From Nematostella vectensis (Eukaryota > Cnidaria > Anthozoa > Actiniaria > Edwardsiidae): a stretch of 64,000 nt of DNA. Shown here piece by piece: positions 58,901 through 64,000 of this stretch. Location of the stretch: contig NC_064037.1 in the NCBI RefSeq assembly GCF_932526225.1, forward strand, positions 6,219,703 through 6,283,702, read 5' to 3'. A program made the translations under genes and the position numbers. Each line of letters starts with the position of its first letter. Position 1 is the stretch's first letter. The notes beneath the pieces are model-generated. The model saw only the letters and a program-made list of their open reading frames with translations, was not told where the DNA came from and made no database searches.

Positions 58901-61900
58901 AATTATGTTTTGTTCAAAGTGATTTTAAGTAATGTGTATGTTGCTCTGAAGTAACTATGTAAATCCTCCTCAGTCTTACAACCAATAGTTAACAATGGCT
59001 TATTTATTAAACAGTTAAATAAATATGCCTATTAAAAATTATTAAAATCACCTTGTCATATGTATACGGCTTGGCAAGATAAGGAAATCTTCCAGACTTT
59101 TGTGCTCTGTGGATTCTTTGGGCCTCTAAAACCTTCAGATAAGAGAAATTGTTGTAATCATCACAAATATCTGTCTTTGCCTGACCCGGTTGACATTCAA
59201 AATGTTAATGAGATGTTTGGTGTGTTAGTAGGATATGTATCTTACAAACCAACCTGGGGTGAGACGTAGTAAGGTGTAAACTGTGGGGTGACCAAGTCAC
59301 CCTGATCAACCTTCGCAAAGCCAAAGTCAGCCAGCTTGACCACCAGATTCTGGAGAGTAACAATTATGACAACATTGGAATTAAATTTATATATTAAAGC
59401 CGCATTGTCACCAGTTTACTTCCGGTCGATTACGTATCAATCTCTGATGATTTTTAACGGAAACTACGGAAAATATTTCAAAATTTTAAAAGCAATGTGT
59501 CTTTTGGAAGTTTCTTCATGGATTTGACTGATAATTTAGAGCGGATGGCCCGTTTTATAACGCAGATTCTAATAGATTCTTTTGTCTTTTGAAGGTTGAG
59601 GTTTCTGACGGGCCTCCGGAAGTAAACTGGTGACAATGCGGCTTTAAGTGCAAAGAAACAGAGCAAGAAATAGATAGGTCAGGGTGACAACAAGAGGCTC
59701 GTTGAGTTCCAACCACTCACCCTACTTATCTAGAAGGTCAACTCAAATGAATGAAAAATAAAACCTTTACACATAAAATCCTTGCTGAGTTCATTAGATA
59801 GGTGGTGTTCTTAAGATATGAGGGGTTTAATTAATATAAAGATCATTTACAGTATTTCATGTTCTGGGCAAGCCCTACCTCACTCTTATCCACAAGGAGT
59901 AGGTTCTCTGGCTTCAGATCCCTGTGAGCAACATTGAAAGAATGGCAGTGGTAGAGAGCCTGAGCAATCTGGAAAACAACAAACAAGAAGGAATGGTAGT
60001 GGTGGAGAGCCTGAGCAATCTGTTAAACAACAAACAAGAAGGAATGGTAGTGGTGGAGAGCCTGAGCAACCAAAAAAACAACAAAGAAGAAGGAACAGCA
60101 GTGGTAGAGAGCCTGAGCAATTTGGAAAACAACAAACAAGAAGGAATAGTAGTGGTGGAGAGCCTGAGCAATCTGGAAAACAACAAACAAGAAGAAATGG
60201 TAGTGGTGGAGAGCCTGAGCAATCTGGAAAACAACAAACAAGAAGGAACGGTAGTGGTAGAGAGCCTGAGCAACCAAAAAAACAACAAACAAGAAGGAAC
60301 GACAGTGGTAGAGAGCCTAAGAAATCTAAAAAACAACAAACAAGAAGGAATAGCAGTGGTAGAGAGCCTGAGCAACCAAAAAAACAACAAACAAGAAGAA
60401 ACGACAGTGGTAGAGAGCCTGAGAAATCTAAAAAACAACAAACAAGAAGGAACGGCAGTGGTAGAGAGCCTGAGCAATCTGGAAAACAACAAACAAGAAG
60501 GAACCACAGTGGTAGTGAGCCTGAGCAACCAAAAAAACAACAAACAAGAAGGAATGACAGTGGTAGTGAGCCTGAGCAACCAAAAAAACAACAAACAAGA
60601 AGGAATGGTAGTGGTAGAGAGCCTGAGCAATCTGGAAACAACAAACAAGAAGGAACGACAGTGGTAGTGAGCCTTAGCAATCTGGAAACAACAAACAAGA
60701 AGGAACGACAGTGGTAGAGAGCCTGAGCAATCTAAAAAACAACAAACAAGAAGGAACAGCAGTGGTAGAGAGCCTGAGCAATCTGGAAAACAACAAACAA
60801 GAAGGAACGACAGTGGTAGTGAGCCTGAGCAATCTAAAAAACAACAAACAAGAAGGAATGACAGTGGTAGAGAGCCTGAGAAATCTAAAAAACAACAAAC
60901 AAGAAGGAATGACAGTGGTAGTGAGCCTGAGCAACCAAAAAAAAAAATAACAAGAAGGAACGACAGTGGTAGAGAGCCTGAGAAATCTGGAAACAACAAA
61001 CAAGAAAGAATAGCAGTGGTAGAGAGCTTGAGCAATCTATAAAAACAACAAACAGAAGAAATCTGGAAAACATTAAATAATAATAATTTATATACCAGGA
61101 TAGTATTCATCAGTTATAATCCTCAGAGTTATGGGATGTGGCAAGATTAGGCATCTTGCACTAAGAAATCATGATACTTTTTGGTTGGAAATCTCAGCCC
61201 ACTCCAGCTTTTGGCAACAAAATATCAACAACAAAAAGCAGATTATACAGCACTCATGAATTAGCCAGAATATTTCTCTGTCAGAAAAGGCTTACATCCA
61301 TTTTATTTTCTCATCACTTTCTGGCATGATGCCTGCAGCCATTTCTGTATTTATTTTGGTGTTTTTTTGCCTTGAAAAAATAATGATTTTTTAAGTCTCT
61401 TATTATGAGACTGGTCGAACCCTTTTCAGGGTATTCAGGAAAATAGGGATTTTGCAATAGGGTTCTCGATTTTACAATATAAAGGAAAAAAATTACAGCA
61501 ATTACAGTAGTCATACTAATAGCAACTAGTGATTTAAAAAAAGTATTTTCTCAACAGCAATTTGCTGCTGGCACTTTTATCTATTCCTGAATTTACCTCT
61601 TTGGTAAACTTCATTGCTTCTTTCTCTGTAAATCGTCTCTTTTTCCTGATTTGTTCAAATAGCTCTCCTCCCTCCATTAGTTCCAAAACAAGTAGAATGC
61701 GTGGGCTATATAAGGTATCACAACAACATTACCATAATATTAATTTGTAGATCACAATCACACTATCAATCATTAGCATATATCTAGTTCTGAGAAAAGA
61801 AGAATGCGGGAGCTATATAGGTATCACAACAAGATTAGCATCATGGGATATAAATGAAAAGATCAGAACCAAACGGTCAATAATTAACATATCTTGTTCT

Positions 61901-63484
61901 GAGAAAAAAAATTGTTGGGGACCTGTGCTCTGTACAAGCAATCACATTACCATTCAATATTTCAACATTATTCATATTTAATGTTATCTCTTAAAAAGAA
62001 TTCCATAAATATCTTATATAGAGACTTACTTTGGTCTCATTTCACCCGGTAAAATAATCTTGTTATGGTAAATTCCAACAACTGAGACAACATTGGGATG
62101 GCCTGTACAGATGGAGTGGCATTTTGCCTGAAAAAAGAGCATGAGTTCTTTATATAATATTGTCCCTATTTCCACGTTCTAATAGTCCAGTTTGGTTTGA
62201 CACTGTGGCCAGTGGACAGAGACACCATGGATTTATAAATATAGCCTTAACTCAGGTCGACTACTCTCAAAGAAATACTAGCAAGATAATGTAAAATTTG
62301 TGAGAGAACATTTAGACAACAAGTTCATAAGGGTTATTTCATTTGACCATGAAGTCAAGAAAAACTGAATTATAGCATACCAGTCAACTCTCTCACATTA
62401 GGCATCCAAGATTTTGGACCCCTTTTCCCAATCCCCTGTGTTGAGCACAAGATCTCCCTCTTTATAGCGATTTTTAACGCTTCCTAAAAATTATTTTATA
62501 GAAAATTGACATTTCCCTTTTTTTATTAAAAGAATTAAAACAATAATTCTCTTGCATAGTGCAATTTATCTAACACCCTTGTAAGATCTATATGTGGATT
62601 TGTGCTTGTTTTCTATATACACCTGTGGAGTATATAGCCATCCCCCCCCCCCAAAAAAAAACGAATATACCCCACCCCTTCCCCCAAGACAATCTGAAGC
62701 CTTGAGATTTCCGAGGTATGGTGTAGGTTGATGGGTACCTCTGATAGTCCTTTTGGGGTGTCTGTTAAGCATTTCAGTGCATAGCTCTTGCCAGAAGTCT
62801 TGCTTTTACACTCTCTGTATTTTGGGAGAGAAATAAACAACCAGTCTGGGTAATTTGAGGGAAAAAGTAATAGGAAGTTGGAAATGTCAAAAAAGCAGCA
62901 AATTCTTCAGCCAGAATGAATGAACACAAAAATATTGATAGCTTTAGACACCACAGTAACGGGTATAATTACCATCAATAAAGAAGTTACATAAAAAAAA
63001 CACAATTTCCTAGGAACTATAAATATGTACAGCAGGATAACCACACCAAAAATAGGAATATCACCGCATTCACCTCAACGACAACAATCATCATAAACAA
63101 CAATTTGATACCTGACTGGTCCGCTAATCCCAGAACCTAGCCTTTTAGTCCAGTCAATATCATAATCATCCTCGATTGGAGTTTCCTGAAAAAGCATCAG
63201 TGAAATGTTAAACGGAAAGGAACCAATCTGTTCAAAACAATTGGTCTTTTAAATTTGTATTTTCGTACTTTGCAGTTTGCGTCATTTGACATTTTCCTTG
63301 ATCGAGTTGTTACGGGGAATATCGTGTCAAACTTAAACATGTCATATCAAAACGATAGAATCTTTGGAGATTCCGATAGTTGTCAATTTGTGGGCCATTT
63401 AACGCACACGGAATTTCAAGCATCAAAGTCAATAATAACATGAAAATAGCTTACCAACATGATAAATGGACTCGGTTCCGCCAT
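52966..63484 (-). CDS. MAPKAPK5: MAP kinase-activated protein kinase 5 (PRAK), complete, 14 coding exons
   Basis: Coding exons in transcript order are 63484-63455, 63185-63112, 62814-62739, 62127-62030, 61705-61597, 59968-59879, 59349-59254, 59132-59052, 57772-57585, 55210-55084, 54659-54520, 53809-53682, 53455-53348 and 53063-52966. All borders are GT-AG and in phase, giving 480 residues (human about 471). The kinase domain has the Gly loop GSGISG (27-32), Lys49 in [12 protein letters not shown] (144-151), DFG at 167 and the activation loop [16 protein letters not shown] with the p38-type target Thr180. [14 protein letters not shown] and [20 protein letters not shown] follow. The C-terminal tail keeps PRAK-specific blocks: [28 protein letters not shown], a helical segment and [24 protein letters not shown] is a stress kinase downstream of p38 and ERK3/4. 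Two large minisatellites lie in its introns, each ending at an exon acceptor (separate entries). Confidence 0.95.
53181..53345. repeat. GAT and CAT/CAC simple repeats in the last MAPKAPK5 intron
   Basis: A (gat)n run at about 53187-53205 and a cat/cac-rich tract at about 53245-53335 lie between exons 13 and 14. The small His-rich open frame here is an artefact. Confidence 0.8.
55205..57290. repeat. 31-bp minisatellite in MAPKAPK5 intron 9, abutting the exon 10 acceptor
   Basis: About 67 units of cacagctcacaatacagcct followed by acaggaaaaga, with cctgcagg, gggaaag and 29-bp variants; a degenerate tail runs to about 57525. On the gene's strand each unit contains a pyrimidine tract and TAG or CAG followed by G (tcttttcctgtagg), and the last unit coincides with the true acceptor of exon 10 (tttccctgcag, exon from 55210). 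Open frames of up to 576 codons on the opposite strand are repeat artefacts. Confidence 0.95.
57845..57858. repeat. Homopolymer C tract
   Basis: An uninterrupted C run in MAPKAPK5 intron 8, about 70 bp upstream of exon 9 on the minus strand, where it reads as a G run before the acceptor. Confidence 0.75.
58166..58766. mobile_element. 601-bp inverted-repeat element, hAT-like, with subterminal TTACGCG motifs
   Basis: Perfect 20-bp terminal repeats: agggcttctggaattacgcg at the left and its complement cgcgtaattccagaagccct at the right. Inside, 'attacgcg' or close forms recur many times near both ends in both orientations, as in transposase-binding arrays. Flanks agagtagc and ggagtaga are an imperfect 8-bp pair that could be a hAT-type target duplication. 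No transposase is encoded. It lies in MAPKAPK5 intron 8. Confidence 0.85.
59395..59650. mobile_element. TTAA-type MITE, family C, complete copy
   Basis: About 30-bp perfect terminal inverted repeats: aaagccgcattgtcaccagt then ttacttccgg, and the complement at the right end. TTAA is present at both outer edges, as for piggyBac-type elements, though a TA duplication cannot be excluded. Related truncated copies lie at 16315-16516 and 46917-47042. It is in MAPKAPK5 intron 6. Confidence 0.88.
59940..61056. repeat. 51-bp minisatellite derived from the MAPKAPK5 exon 6 acceptor
   Basis: About 22 units of 51 bp. On the gene's strand each unit is a pyrimidine-rich tract, an acceptor-like cag, and then a copy of the first 29 bases of exon 6 (codons for [10 protein letters not shown]). 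The first unit is the real junction (exon 59968-59879). Units drift (cag to tag-less variants such as ttggttg), so only some retain AG at the acceptor. The unit is a multiple of three and stays open in the kinase frame. The 247-398-codon frames on both strands are artefacts. Confidence 0.95.
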
Positions 63485-63681
63485 CTTGGAAAACTTATTT
63501 AGCAACTGAGCATACTCTATTAGATATACCGCATATCTTGTTCAGCGGGCTCCATAAAATCTCATGCTCTGATTGGTCGTAACTAGTTCATCTCATACGC
63601 GCCGAAATTTGTAAACCCACTAGTCAAACCACCGTTTTATTTTTATTTTTCACTACTGTAATATACATCTGAAACAAAATA
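63485..63681. promoter_or_regulatory. Divergent promoter of MAPKAPK5 and the gene at 63682
   Basis: Only 197 bp separate the two start codons, which point away from each other. The interval contains an inverted CCAAT box (attgg, about 63571) and an E2F-like gcgccgaaat (about 63599). Bidirectional use is inferred from spacing. Confidence 0.6.
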
Positions 63682-64000
63682 ATGTCCGAGTTCGATCCCG
63701 CTTCACCGGCCCCTGTAGCCTTCTGTAGAAAGATCTCAACAGCCGAATACGACCAACAAGGAGACGAAGAGACGGAATCGGAACTAAAGAAGCTTCTGCA
63801 GTTCTTGGACAAAAACCCAAATATATCTCGTGATGTGATCAGAAAGCGGAAGCAAGACGAGCTTGACATGTTATCCTATTTGAAAGTTAAGGTCATGAAA
63901 GCTGTAAAGGGAGAGAAATACATCGATGACTATTTTAGTGAGGAAATGTGCAATAATGAACTTGACAAGCTCAAGAGAGAGATGGTCTCAGCTTTCGACT
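63682..64000 (+). CDS. Unrecognised protein, N-terminal part (runs off the window)
   Basis: An open frame from ATG at 63682 to the window edge, at least 106 codons, beginning MSEFDPASPAPVAFCRKIST. It is charged and helical (ESELKKLLQFLDKNPNISRD, VIRKRKQDELDMLSYLKVKV, NNELDKLKREMVSAFD), suggesting a coiled-coil or helical-bundle protein. Codon use and lack of stops support a real exon. The start is favoured because it follows the divergent promoter directly. I do not recognise the family. Confidence 0.7.
   Translation, partial: MSEFDPASPAPVAFCRKISTAEYDQQGDEETESELKKLLQFLDKNPNISRDVIRKRKQDELDMLSYLKVKVMKAVKGEKYIDDYFSEEMCNNELDKLKREMVSAFD

Noticed and set aside
59886-61110. Open frames of 247-398 codons on both strands with Leu/Phe/Cys-rich or Asn/Glu/Ser-rich repeats
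   Set aside because: They arise because the 51-bp unit is a multiple of three. They are shadows of the splice-junction array, not membrane or secreted proteins.

Overview
The window is animal nuclear DNA, most likely from an anthozoan cnidarian such as a sea anemone. The genes have many short GT-AG introns, the proteins align clearly with vertebrate orthologues, and there is an eukaryotic RNAi-type RNA-dependent RNA polymerase, a family lost in vertebrates but present in some cnidarians. Penelope-like and Harbinger-like elements, MITEs and minisatellites are abundant. The species assignment is inference, not proof.

Layout. (1) 1603-12514, minus strand: TRAF4-type adaptor in nine coding exons (RING, CART zinc fingers, TRAF-C/MATH domain). 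(2) 12515-17840: intergenic, with a Penelope-like element (PLE) fragment split by a nested inverted-repeat element, plus two other inverted-repeat elements. (3) 17841-27736, plus strand: CCDC62-like coiled-coil protein, about 21 coding exons, with a G-rich minisatellite in an intron and an 18-bp repeat in the 3' UTR. (4) 30051-32386: a defective PLE on the minus strand, flanked by a 20-bp direct repeat and carrying a hammerhead ribozyme motif. (5) 34221-36278, minus: catalytic half of a cellular RNA-dependent RNA polymerase. (6) 39205-41131: a 31-bp satellite with higher-order structure. (7) 41931-44476, minus: two tandem paralogous coiled-coil genes, one of which has lost its zinc finger. (8) 45655-51400: repeat-rich, with a Harbinger remnant, MITE fragments and an inverted-repeat pair. 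(9) 51403-52203, minus: MADF-BESS protein. (10) 52966-63484, minus: complete MAPKAPK5 (PRAK) kinase in 14 exons, 480 residues, with two large minisatellites that appear to have grown out of its own 3' splice sites. (11) 63682-64000, plus: start of an unrecognised gene sharing a roughly 200-bp divergent promoter with MAPKAPK5.

The genes do not form a pathway. The most interesting material is non-coding: the splice-acceptor-derived arrays in MAPKAPK5, the PLE hammerhead, the precisely reconstructable nested insertion, and several inverted-repeat elements that are probably undescribed. Exon boundaries were read by eye from splice consensus, reading phase and recalled family sequences; no search or transcript evidence was available.
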